DNA of 64,000 bases from UBA8514 sp034933685 (GCA_034933685.1 JAYFNB010000033.1:1-64000); one strand, 5' to 3'; positions 50,622 through 59,243 are shown, counted from the stretch's first letter. The notes: generated by a model not told the origin, from the sequence alone. Numbers and translations: made by a program.

Positions 50622-51281
50622 TTGAATAAAAAAATAATATTAGGAGTATCTGGAAGCCCTAGAAAAGGTGCCAATACGGATATTTTGCTTGATGTAGCCT
50701 TAAAAGCAGCAGCTGAAAATGAAAATATAGAAACGCATAAAATTTATTTAAGAGATTATGAAATACATAACTGTGTGTCGTGTTATGCATGTTGTCAAGA
50801 TGCAGCGGCGAATAACGGAGGAGAAAGAGCCTGTCTTATTTACAAAGACGGGATGGACGAAATATATCCTTTACTTAAAGAGTGTGATGGACTTATTATT
50901 GCCACACCTGTTTATTTTGGGTCGATGTGCGCCCAAGTGAAGCAATTTATGGATCGTACAGAAGGACTTTTGCGGTATGGAAAAAGCAAATATCAGTATG
51001 CTTTGCAAAGCAAAGTGGGCGGAGCTATTGCTGTAGGAGGAAATAGAAATGCAGGTGAAGAATTCACTTTACAGGCCATTCATTATTATTTTCATGTACA
51101 TGATATGGTTGTTGTTGGGGCAGGAGGAGAACCAACACCAGGGTGCTATTTAGGTGGTGCAGGGACTACATGGCCACAGAAGGGGCAAGTAAGAGATGCC
51201 GTTCTTCAAGATGAGTTGGGAATAAAAAGCTCAAGAAATCTTGGAATTAATGTTGCTAAGACACTTACGCTTATGAAGTAA
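50622..51281 (+). CDS. NADPH-dependent FMN reductase / iron-sulfur flavoprotein-like
   Basis: A 219-residue flavodoxin-fold protein. The FMN phosphate loop is SGSPRKGANTDILL; ATPVYFGSMCAQVKQFMDR is the second flavin block. A cysteine group Cys51-x2-Cys54-x2-Cys57-Cys58 plus Cys71 resembles the compact cluster motif of archaeal and clostridial iron-sulfur flavoproteins, with longer spacing to the last Cys. It probably moves electrons in a reductive step of this locus. TTG start at 50622 after AAAGGAGAAG. Confidence 0.85.
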   Translation: MNKKIILGVSGSPRKGANTDILLDVALKAAAENENIETHKIYLRDYEIHNCVSCYACCQDAAANNGGERACLIYKDGMDEIYPLLKECDGLIIATPVYFGSMCAQVKQFMDRTEGLLRYGKSKYQYALQSKVGGAIAVGGNRNAGEEFTLQAIHYYFHVHDMVVVGAGGEPTPGCYLGGAGTTWPQKGQVRDAVLQDELGIKSSRNLGINVAKTLTLMK

Positions 51282-51290
51282 TTTTTTGCA

Positions 51291-51323
51291 GTAAAAGGTA
51301 GGGGCATATCCCCTGCCTTTTAC
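51291..51323 (+). repeat. Intercistronic hairpin
   Basis: GTAAAAGGTAGGGG (51291-51304) pairs with CCCCTGCCTTTTAC (51310-51323), one G-T pair, loop of five. It lacks a T-run on the plus strand, so it is more likely an mRNA stability or processing element than a terminator. Confidence 0.65.
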
Positions 51324-51361
51324 CTGTACAATGGTTCTATATATTAAAAGGAGTGTTGAAA

Positions 51362-52444
51362 ATGGAACAATATGCAAGTCAATATCTTCCGAGTTATACA
51401 ATAGGAGCTGATGCCTATAAAAAAGTTCATGAAGAGTGTATCAAATATGGAAGGAAAGCGATTGCCATAGGTGGTAAAAGAGCTATAAAAGCAGCTAAGC
51501 CTGTGCTTGAGGCGGCATTAAAAGACTCTGATATTAAAGTATTGGATTACGTTTGGTATGGAGGCGAGGCCTCTTTTGAAAATGCTGAAAGGCTTATGTT
51601 ACTTTCAGAATTTATGGAGGCAGATATGATTTTTGCTTTTGGAGGAGGGAAGGCACTTGATACATGTAAATACTGCTCTTGCATATCAAAAAAGCCTGTT
51701 TTCACATTTCCAACTATTGCAGGCACATGCGCTGCGGCATCTACTGAAGCAATTATGTACTATGAAAACGGTGTTATGAGAGAAACCTATGAAACGGTTA
51801 TGCCGGCTGTACATATATTTATTAATACTAAAATAATTGCAGAAGCGCCAGATGTATATTTATGGACCGGGATAGGAGATACATTGGCAAAGCACTTTGA
51901 AACTTCATTGGCAGGAAGAAACCGTGAACTTAAACATGGAAATTCTCTTGGGGTAGAGATGGCTGTTATGTGCTATAAACCGCTTATTAAATATGGGTTT
52001 AAAGCTTTAGAGGACTGCAAAAAAAATATGGAATCCTATGAGTTAGAACAGATATGCCTTTGTAACATAATTACCACAGGAATGGTTTCTGGATTCATAG
52101 AGAGTTCACTTAATTCTAGTATTGCGCATGCGCTTTTTTATGGAATGACTGTTCTTCCGCAGATTGAAAAAAGGCATCTTCATGGAGAAGTTGTTTCGTA
52201 TGGTGTTCTGGTTTTGCTTATGTACGACGGCCAAATCGATAAAATCGACCAGCTTTATTCATTCTATAAATTGATGAAACTTCCTACAAGGCTTTCAGAC
52301 ATAGAGGTGAGTTTTGACGAAATTGGACCTGTAATAAAAAAATGCCTTGATGTAGATGACATTAAAAATGCACCTTATAAGGTAACGGAAGAAAAACTCT
52401 GTGAAGCTATAAAAAATCTTGAAGACTATAATAATAGCCATTGA
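51362..52444 (+). CDS. Iron-containing (glycerol dehydrogenase-like) alcohol dehydrogenase
   Basis: A 360-residue group III dehydrogenase. NAD-binding FGGGKALDTCKY and PTIAGTCAAAS; metal ligands Asp in GIGDTLAKHFE, His in SSIAHALFYGMT and His in KRHLHGEVVSYG. The family reduces or oxidises small alcohols and polyols, and GldA-type members also include 2-hydroxy-acid and aminoalcohol enzymes. ATG 51362 follows AAAAGGAG; the GTG at 51353 overlaps that site and is rejected. Confidence 0.87.
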   Translation: MEQYASQYLPSYTIGADAYKKVHEECIKYGRKAIAIGGKRAIKAAKPVLEAALKDSDIKVLDYVWYGGEASFENAERLMLLSEFMEADMIFAFGGGKALDTCKYCSCISKKPVFTFPTIAGTCAAASTEAIMYYENGVMRETYETVMPAVHIFINTKIIAEAPDVYLWTGIGDTLAKHFETSLAGRNRELKHGNSLGVEMAVMCYKPLIKYGFKALEDCKKNMESYELEQICLCNIITTGMVSGFIESSLNSSIAHALFYGMTVLPQIEKRHLHGEVVSYGVLVLLMYDGQIDKIDQLYSFYKLMKLPTRLSDIEVSFDEIGPVIKKCLDVDDIKNAPYKVTEEKLCEAIKNLEDYNNSH

Positions 52445-52480
52445 AAATAGCGTAAAAATAAAAATAGGAGGCGCATTCAG

Positions 52481-53629
52481 TTGCTGATATCGAAAAAAAT
52501 AGCTGAGTATTCTTTAAAAAATATGAAAGAATTTCTAGGAATTCTTGAAAAAACAGTGAATTTTGAATCCCATACATATGGAGATGCTACTGTTAAAAAT
52601 ATTTGCGGAGAATATTTAAAGAACCTTTTTGAAGGAATAGGCTTTAATATGAATAGACTTGATGCAAAAGAAGCAGGGTTTCACATTTATGGCAAATATG
52701 GAAATGGAAGCAAAAAGATACTGCTTGTTGGACATTATGACACTGTGTTTCCAATGGGAACAACTGAGAAAAGGCCTTTTTCTATCAAAGGAAACATGGC
52801 GTGTGGTCCAGGAGTATTTGATATGAAGGGAGGAATTATTTCAGCATATATGGCCGTAAAGGCACTAAAAGAGCTTAACCTTATTGAAGACAGAGAGATA
52901 GATATATTTTTAAGCTGTGATGAAGAGGCTGGAAGTGTTACATCAAAAGAGTACATAATGAATATGGCGAAGAAAGCGGATGCCGCTTTGGTAATGGAGC
53001 CGGGACATATAGGTGAGGGCTACGTAACTGCCGAAAGATATGGTAGGTCAGTGTATACAATTAAAGCACATGGTGTTGAAGGGCATGCGGGAAACCGTCC
53101 AGAATACTCATCTAATGCCATTGTTGAGCTTTCGCACCAAATTGCAAAAATAAATGCGTATACAGATGCCGACCAAGGAATAACTTTTACAGCCGTGAGC
53201 ATGCACAGCGGAGACGCTGGAGCAACGGCATTAATACCAGGAGAGGGATATGCAATTTTTGACATAAGATATTCCCACAGTGAACTTGAAAAAAAGGCTA
53301 GAGAGGTATTTGAATCCATTGTGCCTTTCCTTGATAATATGAAGATTGAGGTTTTGGGGGATGTTGAAAAACCATGTATTGAACAAAATGAAACGAACAA
53401 AAAGGTTTACAGTAAGGCAAAGGAAATTGTTGAAGAAATGGGGTTTGATTTTCTACCTACCAAGCTTGGAGGAGGAAGCGACGGCAATTTTACAGCATCT
53501 GTTGGGTGTCCAACTCTTGATGGATTAGGCTTAAATGGAGAATTTTTACATAATCCAAAAGAATATATCTTAATTGATACTATTCCACAGCGGGTTGCGC
53601 TGTTGGGTGAGCTGATACGAACACTTTGA
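52481..53629 (+). CDS. M20-family peptidase (carboxypeptidase G2-like)
   Basis: A 382-residue M20 enzyme with complete active site: VGHYDTVFP (first His and Asp), GPGVFDMKGG (bridging Asp), SCDEEAGS (catalytic Glu and ligand), VMEPGHIGEG and FLHNPKEYI (last His). CPG2-like enzymes cut amides with a C-terminal amino acid such as glutamate. It is the last gene of the PucR locus, starting with TTG 52481 after GGAGGCG. Its intact motifs contrast with the altered M20 protein at 45500. Confidence 0.88.
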   Translation: MLISKKIAEYSLKNMKEFLGILEKTVNFESHTYGDATVKNICGEYLKNLFEGIGFNMNRLDAKEAGFHIYGKYGNGSKKILLVGHYDTVFPMGTTEKRPFSIKGNMACGPGVFDMKGGIISAYMAVKALKELNLIEDREIDIFLSCDEEAGSVTSKEYIMNMAKKADAALVMEPGHIGEGYVTAERYGRSVYTIKAHGVEGHAGNRPEYSSNAIVELSHQIAKINAYTDADQGITFTAVSMHSGDAGATALIPGEGYAIFDIRYSHSELEKKAREVFESIVPFLDNMKIEVLGDVEKPCIEQNETNKKVYSKAKEIVEEMGFDFLPTKLGGGSDGNFTASVGCPTLDGLGLNGEFLHNPKEYILIDTIPQRVALLGELIRTL

Positions 53630-53639
53630 TGAGTAGAAG

Positions 53640-53686
53640 AACAGCCTTTTAGGTTTTAAATTTACCACTGAAGGCTGTTTTTTTGT
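53640..53686. terminator. Bidirectional terminator
   Basis: AACAGCCTT (53640-53648) pairs with AAGGCTGTT (53671-53679); T7 follows on the plus strand and an A-rich/T-rich flank exists on the other side. It separates the M20 gene from the convergent diguanylate cyclase gene. Confidence 0.85.
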
Positions 53687-53716
53687 TCAAATTCAGAGCT
53701 TTTCGAAGCCTTCCGT

Positions 53717-54985
53717 TTAAAAAGCTCTTCTGAAACAATTTTTTCCACTTTTCTTTGCTAAATATAAGGCATTGTCCGCTTTATCAATTAGGTTTTCTAG
53801 TTCAAAAGGCTCATCTTTTTTTGTACTTGTATAAATTCCAAGGGAAATGGTTATAACCTGAATATTCTGACAGCTTTCACTTATAATTTCTAAGTGCTCA
53901 AGTTTTCTACAAATACTTTCGCACAATAAGTCTCCTTTTTCCAATGAAAGATTAGGAATAAAGGCAATAAATTCATCTCCACCATATCTGCCTGCACAAC
54001 CACCAGCCAATTCAATTTCATCAGAAATTACCATTCCAACCTTTTTAAGAATCATGTCGCCATTTATATGTCCGTAATTATCGTTGTATGACTTATAGTT
54101 ATCTAAATCCATCATTATAACAGTTATGGAATCTTCAGCACGTCTTAGTTTTTTTAACTGCTGTTTTGCATAATTTTCATAATACGTTCTGCTATATAAT
54201 CCTGTTAGCTTGTCTTTAAAAGCAATGCTTTTCATTTCTTTCTTATAATTTGATTGAAGCCTAAAAAACATTGCCAGCAAAGCAGATGTTGGAACAAACA
54301 GCAATAAAAATAATACCAATATTACCTTACTTCTAAATTTATAAAAGCAATCTGAATAAGAATCTACACCAAGTAAACCAATATAGTCTCCTTCTTGGGT
54401 ATATATAGGAACCAGTGCCGATATTTGACATCCATATGTGTCGTTGTTTATAAAATATCCAACTTCTTTTTTTACATAAAGTTCTTCTATTTTTTTATTA
54501 AGATGGACATATCTGTTCTTATCTGCATAATAGTCTGGGTCTGCTTCTGCTTTGGTGCGTTCTTCTTCATTTACTATTACATCCATCAGCCAGATCCATT
54601 CTAGCGCTGTTCCAACTGGCATTTCATAGTATTCTTTGTCACTGTTTGTAACATAATATTTAACTTTATTTTCATCCAGCTTTCTTAAAACATAAACATA
54701 TTTAATATCATCATTTAAACTAGTTTTTTTAAAAAGTGCGTTTAGCTTTTGGTTATTTGAATTTTCCAATAGTTTATTGAAGGATATTTCTTCCAAGATT
54801 TTCAGCTGTTCATTGGTTATATCCAAACTATTGACAGCTACAGTTGCCAAATCTAAAGTGCTTTGCCCCATTTTAATAAAATAATAGTCTCCTATCCAGT
54901 TGGAAACCGACAATATTGCGGCCATACCTACTAAAACATAGCTTATGGCAGCTAAAAGTATGTAATAATGAAGGAATTTTTTCAT
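53717..54985 (-). CDS. Membrane-bound diguanylate cyclase (Cache-like sensor + GGDEF)
   Basis: A 422-residue protein: membrane segment near residues 8-30, an extracytoplasmic sensor of about 190 residues (CQISALVPIYTQEGDYIGLLGVDSY at its end is Cache-like), a second membrane segment (LVLFLLLFVPTSALLAMFF), and a C-terminal GGDEF domain with intact RYGGDEFIAF. It should make cyclic di-GMP in response to an outside signal. No obvious RxxD inhibitory site is seen right before the motif. It is divergent from a Crp/Fnr regulator. Confidence 0.9.
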   Translation of the reverse strand: MKKFLHYYILLAAISYVLVGMAAILSVSNWIGDYYFIKMGQSTLDLATVAVNSLDITNEQLKILEEISFNKLLENSNNQKLNALFKKTSLNDDIKYVYVLRKLDENKVKYYVTNSDKEYYEMPVGTALEWIWLMDVIVNEEERTKAEADPDYYADKNRYVHLNKKIEELYVKKEVGYFINNDTYGCQISALVPIYTQEGDYIGLLGVDSYSDCFYKFRSKVILVLFLLLFVPTSALLAMFFRLQSNYKKEMKSIAFKDKLTGLYSRTYYENYAKQQLKKLRRAEDSITVIMMDLDNYKSYNDNYGHINGDMILKKVGMVISDEIELAGGCAGRYGGDEFIAFIPNLSLEKGDLLCESICRKLEHLEIISESCQNIQVITISLGIYTSTKKDEPFELENLIDKADNALYLAKKSGKNCFRRAF

Positions 54986-55045
54986 ACTAGTTCCTCATTT
55001 CCTTTTTGTAGATGATATTAAGCCATTTTTAAGGGGCTTCAAGAC

Positions 55046-55102
55046 TTTACTTTTGCTTAATTTTACCATATAATCTAAGATTAAAACGTGTCATATGATA
55101 CG
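55046..55102 (+). promoter_or_regulatory. Promoter and dyad before the Crp/Fnr-family gene
   Basis: TTTACT (55046-55051), 17-bp spacer, TATAAT (55069-55074). Just downstream, CGTGTCATATGATACG (55087-55102) is a 16-bp dyad with one mismatch pair, placed between the start of transcription and the ribosome site; a bound repressor there would block the gene, so autoregulation is possible. Confidence 0.6.
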
Positions 55103-55119
55103 AAATTTTGGAGGTTTAT

Positions 55120-55773
55120 GTGGATTATGTTAAATTAATAAGGCAGACGTTTATTGGATGCCAGCTTTCTGATGATGAAATAAAAATGGCTTTAACTAAT
55201 TACAATTTTAAAATTAGGCACTTTTGCAATAATGAGTTATTGCATGTTGAAGGAGAAAAATGTATTTACTTAGAAATACTGTTAAACGGCAATATTGTCA
55301 ATATGCAAATTGACGAATTTGACAACGAAATAATTATAAAAAATTTTGAAAGAAATGAAATTATTGCAGGCAATATTTTGTTTGGCAGTTCACCTAAGTA
55401 TCCTTTAACCTTCTTGTCTCAATCCGATGGAGATTTACTGCAGGTGGAAAAAGCATTTTTGTTTCAGCTTTTTATAAATGAGCCTAATATACTTCGGCAA
55501 TTTCTAATGCTGATTTCCGACCGTGCTATAAACCTTGGAAGTAAATTAAAGCTGCCAGAACGAAAACCCCTAAGGGAAAGCATATTGGAATATCTGTACT
55601 CGCAAAGCCTGTTGCAGAATTCAAAAACCATCACTTTGCCCATATCCAAAACAGAGCTTGCAAACCGATTTAGAGTGCAGCGTACATCTGTATCAAGGGA
55701 ATTTTCCAGATTGGAGAAGGATGGAATAATAAAATTATTTGATGATACTAAAAAAATTGAAATTGTTAAATAA
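55120..55773 (+). CDS. Crp/Fnr family transcriptional regulator
   Basis: A 217-residue regulator: cyclic-nucleotide-binding fold (residues 15-130) and a C-terminal winged helix with TELANRFRVQRTSVSREFSRLEKDGII (in part). Cysteines near the N-terminus (about 17 and 40) do not form an FNR cluster motif. It stands in front of the ferredoxin-Hcp-hemerythrin genes and is probably their activator in nitrosative stress, in the manner of HcpR. GTG 55120 is chosen, five bases after GGAGG; the TTG at 55108 overlaps that site. Confidence 0.85.
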   Translation: MDYVKLIRQTFIGCQLSDDEIKMALTNYNFKIRHFCNNELLHVEGEKCIYLEILLNGNIVNMQIDEFDNEIIIKNFERNEIIAGNILFGSSPKYPLTFLSQSDGDLLQVEKAFLFQLFINEPNILRQFLMLISDRAINLGSKLKLPERKPLRESILEYLYSQSLLQNSKTITLPISKTELANRFRVQRTSVSREFSRLEKDGIIKLFDDTKKIEIVK

Positions 55774-55853
55774 ACTATGAGTAAATTTTAAATTATAAAA
55801 TGGTATCAAGAAGTGTTTTTATCTTTTGGAAAGTTTATAAATATTTGTCATTA

Positions 55854-55887
55854 AAATATCATTGCATTTATGCAGTGATATTTTTTT
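55854..55887 (+). terminator. Terminator of the Crp/Fnr gene
   Basis: AAATATCATTGCA (55854-55866) pairs with TGCAGTGATATTT (55871-55883), one T-G pair, loop TTTA, with seven T. So the regulator and the Hcp operon are separate transcripts. Confidence 0.85.
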
Positions 55888-56026
55888 ATACACAAATCTT
55901 ATTATGAATAACAATCCTATCTTTTGCACACGAAAAAACGTTTTATTTTTAATTGTTTCATAAATTCTCTAATTCTTCTTGCTATATAACCATCTAACCA
56001 AAATTTATTTAATTATTTCAAGTTAC

Positions 56027-56068
56027 GTTGTTTTAACAACATAAATGTTGTTAATGTTATGATATTAT
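56027..56068 (+). promoter_or_regulatory. Overlapping palindromic operators and promoter of the Hcp operon
   Basis: GTTGTTTTAACAAC (56027-56040) is a perfect palindrome; it overlaps TTAACAACAT-AA-ATGTTGTTAA (56033-56054), with perfect 10-bp arms. TATTAT at 56063-56068 is a likely -10; transcription would then start near 56075, placing the centre of the first palindrome at about -42, the class II position for Crp/Fnr activators. The second palindrome would cover the -35 area. The pair suggests activation and competition at one promoter. Confidence 0.65.
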
Positions 56069-56129
56069 TGTGTCAACAAATAAAACAAACAACATTTTAG
56101 CTAGTTATTCTTAGAGAGGAGATGTTACT

Positions 56130-56318
56130 ATGAAGTATTTTGTAAATGAAGGTTGTATCGGGTGCGGATTATGCGCAATGGCTTGTCCGGAGGTTTTTGA
56201 AATGACTGATGCAGGTGTTGCAATTGCTTCTGAAGAAGAAGTCCCTGAAGATGTGATGGATGCAGCCGAGCAGGCTCAAAGTGGCTGCCCTGTTAATTCA
56301 ATTGAAAATTCAGATTGA
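56130..56318 (+). CDS. 4Fe-4S ferredoxin (single cluster)
   Basis: A 62-residue ferredoxin. Cys9-x2-Cys12-x2-Cys15 and a distal Cys in SGCPVNS bind one 4Fe-4S cluster; Cys19 is an additional cysteine as often in monocluster ferredoxins. It is the first gene of the operon and is a natural electron donor for the hybrid cluster protein two genes on. AGAGGAGATG precedes the start. Confidence 0.9.
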   Translation: MKYFVNEGCIGCGLCAMACPEVFEMTDAGVAIASEEEVPEDVMDAAEQAQSGCPVNSIENSD

Positions 56319-56330
56319 GGAGGTTATTGT

Positions 56331-56672
56331 ATGAATTACATTAAAAATATGGAACATGAAAAAGCAATTTATTTAGCAAATGAGGTGAATGTTCAAGAAG
56401 GTCAAATTGTTAGTAGAACGCTTGCTCAGAATCCACATGTCAGCATCACGCTCTTTGCATTTTCCAAGGGTGAAGAAATTAGTAGTCACGACTCAACTGG
56501 TGACGCAATGGTTTTAGTATTGGAAGGTACTGGTCAGTTTACTGTGGACGGCTGTGAATATAGTTTGGGTGCAGGCGAATCCATAATTATGCCAGCAAAG
56601 AAACCTCATGCAGTATTTGCAAAAGAATCATTCAAAATGCTTCTTACTGTTGTTTTCCCGGCAGTTAATTGA
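56331..56672 (+). CDS. Cupin-domain protein
   Basis: A 113-residue single cupin. The first motif is FSKGEEISSHDSTGDAMVLVLEG (His in SSHDS), the second GAGESIIMPAKKPHAVFA. Small cupins of this type often bind a metal and occur next to Hcp genes in clostridia; function unknown, perhaps metal or NO handling. It starts 12 bases after the ferredoxin stop. Confidence 0.87.
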   Translation: MNYIKNMEHEKAIYLANEVNVQEGQIVSRTLAQNPHVSITLFAFSKGEEISSHDSTGDAMVLVLEGTGQFTVDGCEYSLGAGESIIMPAKKPHAVFAKESFKMLLTVVFPAVN

Positions 56673-56728
56673 GGGTAGTAATTTAAAATAACTATATTAA
56701 AAGTATAACATTATTAGGAGGAATAATC

Positions 56729-58573
56729 ATGGGAAGTAAAATGTTTTGTTATCAATGCCAAGAAACTGCAGGTTGCGCTGGATGTACTCAAGTTGGTGTT
56801 TGTGGAAAGAAGCCAGATGTTGCAGCTATGCAGGATTTATTGATTTATGTTACTAAGGGGCTCTCAGCAGTTACTACTGCGTTACGTGTTCAGGGTGCAG
56901 AGGTTTCTTCCTCAATCAATCACTTAATTACGTTAAATCTCTTTACAACCATTACCAACGCAAATTTTGATAAAGAAGCTATAACAGCACGCATTCGTGC
57001 AACATTAGATGCAAAGCGTGAATTACTTGCAAAGGTAAGTAACGGTGAAATGCTTCCAGAGGCGGCACACTGGGATGGTGATGAATCTACATTTGAGGCG
57101 AAGGCGGAGGTTGTAGGTGTGCTTTCAACAGAAAACGAAGATGTTCGTTCTTTGCGTGAGCTGATTACTTATGGTTTGAAAGGGCTTTCTGCATACTCCA
57201 AGCATGCCAACGTTTTACTGCAAGAAGATGGCGAAGTTGATGCATTTCTTCAGCGTGCGCTGTCTGCTACTTTAGATGATAATCTTTCTGCAGACGGTTT
57301 GGTGGCGTTGACATTGGAAACTGGTAAATATGGTGTTTCCGGTATGGCACTTTTGGATAAGGCAAACACACAAACTTATGGTAATCCTGAGATTACCAAA
57401 GTAAACATTGGTGTGGGCTCACGACAAGGCATCCTTGTTTCAGGGCATGACCTGCGTGATTTGGAAATGCTTCTAAAGCAAACTGAAGGAACTGGTGTTG
57501 ATGTATATACACACTCTGAAATGCTGCCTGCACACTACTATCCTGCATTCAAGAAGTATTCTAATTTCGTTGGCAACTATGGTAACGCTTGGTGGAAGCA
57601 AAAAGAGGAATTCGAGTCATTTAATGGACCTGTCCTTATGACTACAAACTGTATTGTTCCTCCTAAGGATAGCTATAAGGACCGTCTGTATACAACTGGT
57701 GCGGCAGGATTCCCCGGTTGTAAGCACATTGCAGGTGCTGTTGGAGAAGAAAAAGATTTCTCCGAAATTATAGAACACGCAAAACGTTGTGCAGCGCCAA
57801 CAGAAATTGAAACAGGAGAAATTATAGGCGGATTTGCACACAACCAAGTTCTTGCACTGGCTGACCAAGTGGTTGAAGCTGTTAGGTCTGGTGCAATTAA
57901 AAAGTTTGTTGTTATGGCTGGTTGCGATGGTCGTGCCAAGAGCCGCAATTATTATACTGACTTTGCCAAAGCTTTGCCAAAAGATGCGGTTATCTTAACT
58001 GCTGGTTGTGCAAAGTATAAATATAATAAATTGGATTTGGGAGACATTGGCGGTATTCCGCGTGTATTAGATGCAGGTCAGTGTAATGACTCTTATTCTT
58101 TGGCAGTAATTGCTTTGAAACTTAAAGAGGTTTTCGGACTTGATGATATTAACGACTTGCCAATAGTATACAATATTGCATGGTATGAACAAAAAGCTGT
58201 TATTGTACTTTTGGCTTTGTTACATCTTGGTGTAAAAAATATTCATTTAGGGCCAACACTTCCTGCTTTCCTTAGCCCTAATGTGGCAAAGGTACTGGTG
58301 AAAAATTTTGGTATAGCAGGTATTGGAACGGTTGAGGACGATTTAAAGCTTTTCTTTTGCGATGAAGGAACAAGCTTCGCTGTAACTGGAGACATGATAA
58401 TGGGTGATATTTTGCGCAAATACCCAGAAACTGCACCGGCACTTATGGAGTGTGGAATGCATTGTCTTGGCTGCCCATCTTCACAGATGGAATCTTTGGC
58501 AGATGCTTGTATGGTTCACGGCTTAAAAGTAGAAGATGTACTAAAAGCGGTTAACAATAAGATAAACGGTTAA
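56729..58573 (+). CDS. hcp: Hydroxylamine reductase / hybrid cluster protein fused to a DUF1858 domain
   Basis: A 614-residue protein. Residues 1-535 are Hcp: the N-terminal 4Fe-4S site Cys7-x2-Cys10-x8-Cys19-x5-Cys25, the GLKGLSAYSKHA helix, and hybrid-cluster ligands in GVDVYTHSEMLPAHYYP, TNCIVPP, FPGCKHI, LTAGCAKYKYNKLDLGDIGGIPR, and DAGQCNDSYS. Hcp reduces NO or hydroxylamine. The last 70 residues (VTGDMIMGDILRKYPETAPA and CGMHCLGCPSSQMESL) form a DUF1858 redox-disulfide domain, usually a separate small protein. The fusion suggests that this domain feeds electrons or holds a thiol near the hybrid cluster. Confidence 0.93.
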   Translation: MGSKMFCYQCQETAGCAGCTQVGVCGKKPDVAAMQDLLIYVTKGLSAVTTALRVQGAEVSSSINHLITLNLFTTITNANFDKEAITARIRATLDAKRELLAKVSNGEMLPEAAHWDGDESTFEAKAEVVGVLSTENEDVRSLRELITYGLKGLSAYSKHANVLLQEDGEVDAFLQRALSATLDDNLSADGLVALTLETGKYGVSGMALLDKANTQTYGNPEITKVNIGVGSRQGILVSGHDLRDLEMLLKQTEGTGVDVYTHSEMLPAHYYPAFKKYSNFVGNYGNAWWKQKEEFESFNGPVLMTTNCIVPPKDSYKDRLYTTGAAGFPGCKHIAGAVGEEKDFSEIIEHAKRCAAPTEIETGEIIGGFAHNQVLALADQVVEAVRSGAIKKFVVMAGCDGRAKSRNYYTDFAKALPKDAVILTAGCAKYKYNKLDLGDIGGIPRVLDAGQCNDSYSLAVIALKLKEVFGLDDINDLPIVYNIAWYEQKAVIVLLALLHLGVKNIHLGPTLPAFLSPNVAKVLVKNFGIAGIGTVEDDLKLFFCDEGTSFAVTGDMIMGDILRKYPETAPALMECGMHCLGCPSSQMESLADACMVHGLKVEDVLKAVNNKING

Positions 58574-58577
58574 TAAT

Positions 58578-58622
58578 AAATTTGGTCATGGGACGATTTA
58601 ATATTCCATGACCAAATTTTCA
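58578..58622 (+). terminator. Hairpin between hcp and the next gene
   Basis: AAATTTGGTCATGG (58578-58591) pairs with CCATGACCAAATTT (58606-58619), followed by TTTTC. Because the following genes look functionally linked and have no promoter that I can see, it may be a partial terminator that lowers their expression. Confidence 0.75.
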
Positions 58623-58637
58623 GAAAGGAATGAGATT

Positions 58638-59243
58638 ATGAGTGCATTTTTAGGTCCGATTCATTACTGGCTTTATGGTAAGATTCAGTTGCAGGAAAGC
58701 TTGACTGATGCCATGCTGTCTTCAGTTAAATCTGAGGGGCAGAGTACTGTTTTAGAAAATAAGTTGAATTCAGCTTCTGGAGTTGTGGAACGTAGACCCC
58801 TGGAAGAAGTTATTGATACAGGTAATATACATGGTTGGCTGCAAGGACAAATTGGTGTGGCCGAGAAAAGATTTGCCATTGCAGTTACAGAAATTTTGCA
58901 TGATGATTATGCACAGATTGAAAATCTTAGACAAGCATCATTCAAATTAGGTCAGCAAAATCCATTGCCAGATTCTGACGATGCTCAAGAGATTTATAGA
59001 GCATTAAACGACATGCTGTTGGAAGGTATGCCTTGCGACCATGTCAATGAGGTTATAGAGCAAAGTGAGAATCGTGTTATTTGGCAACAGACTGTGGATT
59101 TGCATTTGCCATTTTGGGATGCTGTAGATGGAAATATAGAAAACTATTACTTATTGCGTAATGCCTTTATTTCTGGAAGCTTATCTGGCAATCGTTTTTC
59201 TTTTAAGCAAGAAAACAAGCAGTTTCTTATTCAGGAGGTGTAA
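58638..59243 (+). CDS. Conserved protein of unknown function linked to Hcp and hemerythrin
   Basis: A 201-residue, mainly helical protein starting MSAFLGPIHYWLYGKIQLQE. It has no membrane segment. Features include IHGWLQGQIGVAEKRFAIAV, a Cys-Asp-His (MPCDHVNEVIEQSENRVIW) and WQQTVDLHLPFWDAVDG. I recognise no named domain. Its place between hcp and a hemerythrin gene, four bases before the latter, suggests a role in NO or oxygen handling, perhaps as another metal-binding helical bundle (several His and Glu are present). ATG 58638 is chosen behind AAAGGAATGAG over 58608, which lies in the hairpin. Confidence 0.7.
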   Translation: MSAFLGPIHYWLYGKIQLQESLTDAMLSSVKSEGQSTVLENKLNSASGVVERRPLEEVIDTGNIHGWLQGQIGVAEKRFAIAVTEILHDDYAQIENLRQASFKLGQQNPLPDSDDAQEIYRALNDMLLEGMPCDHVNEVIEQSENRVIWQQTVDLHLPFWDAVDGNIENYYLLRNAFISGSLSGNRFSFKQENKQFLIQEV

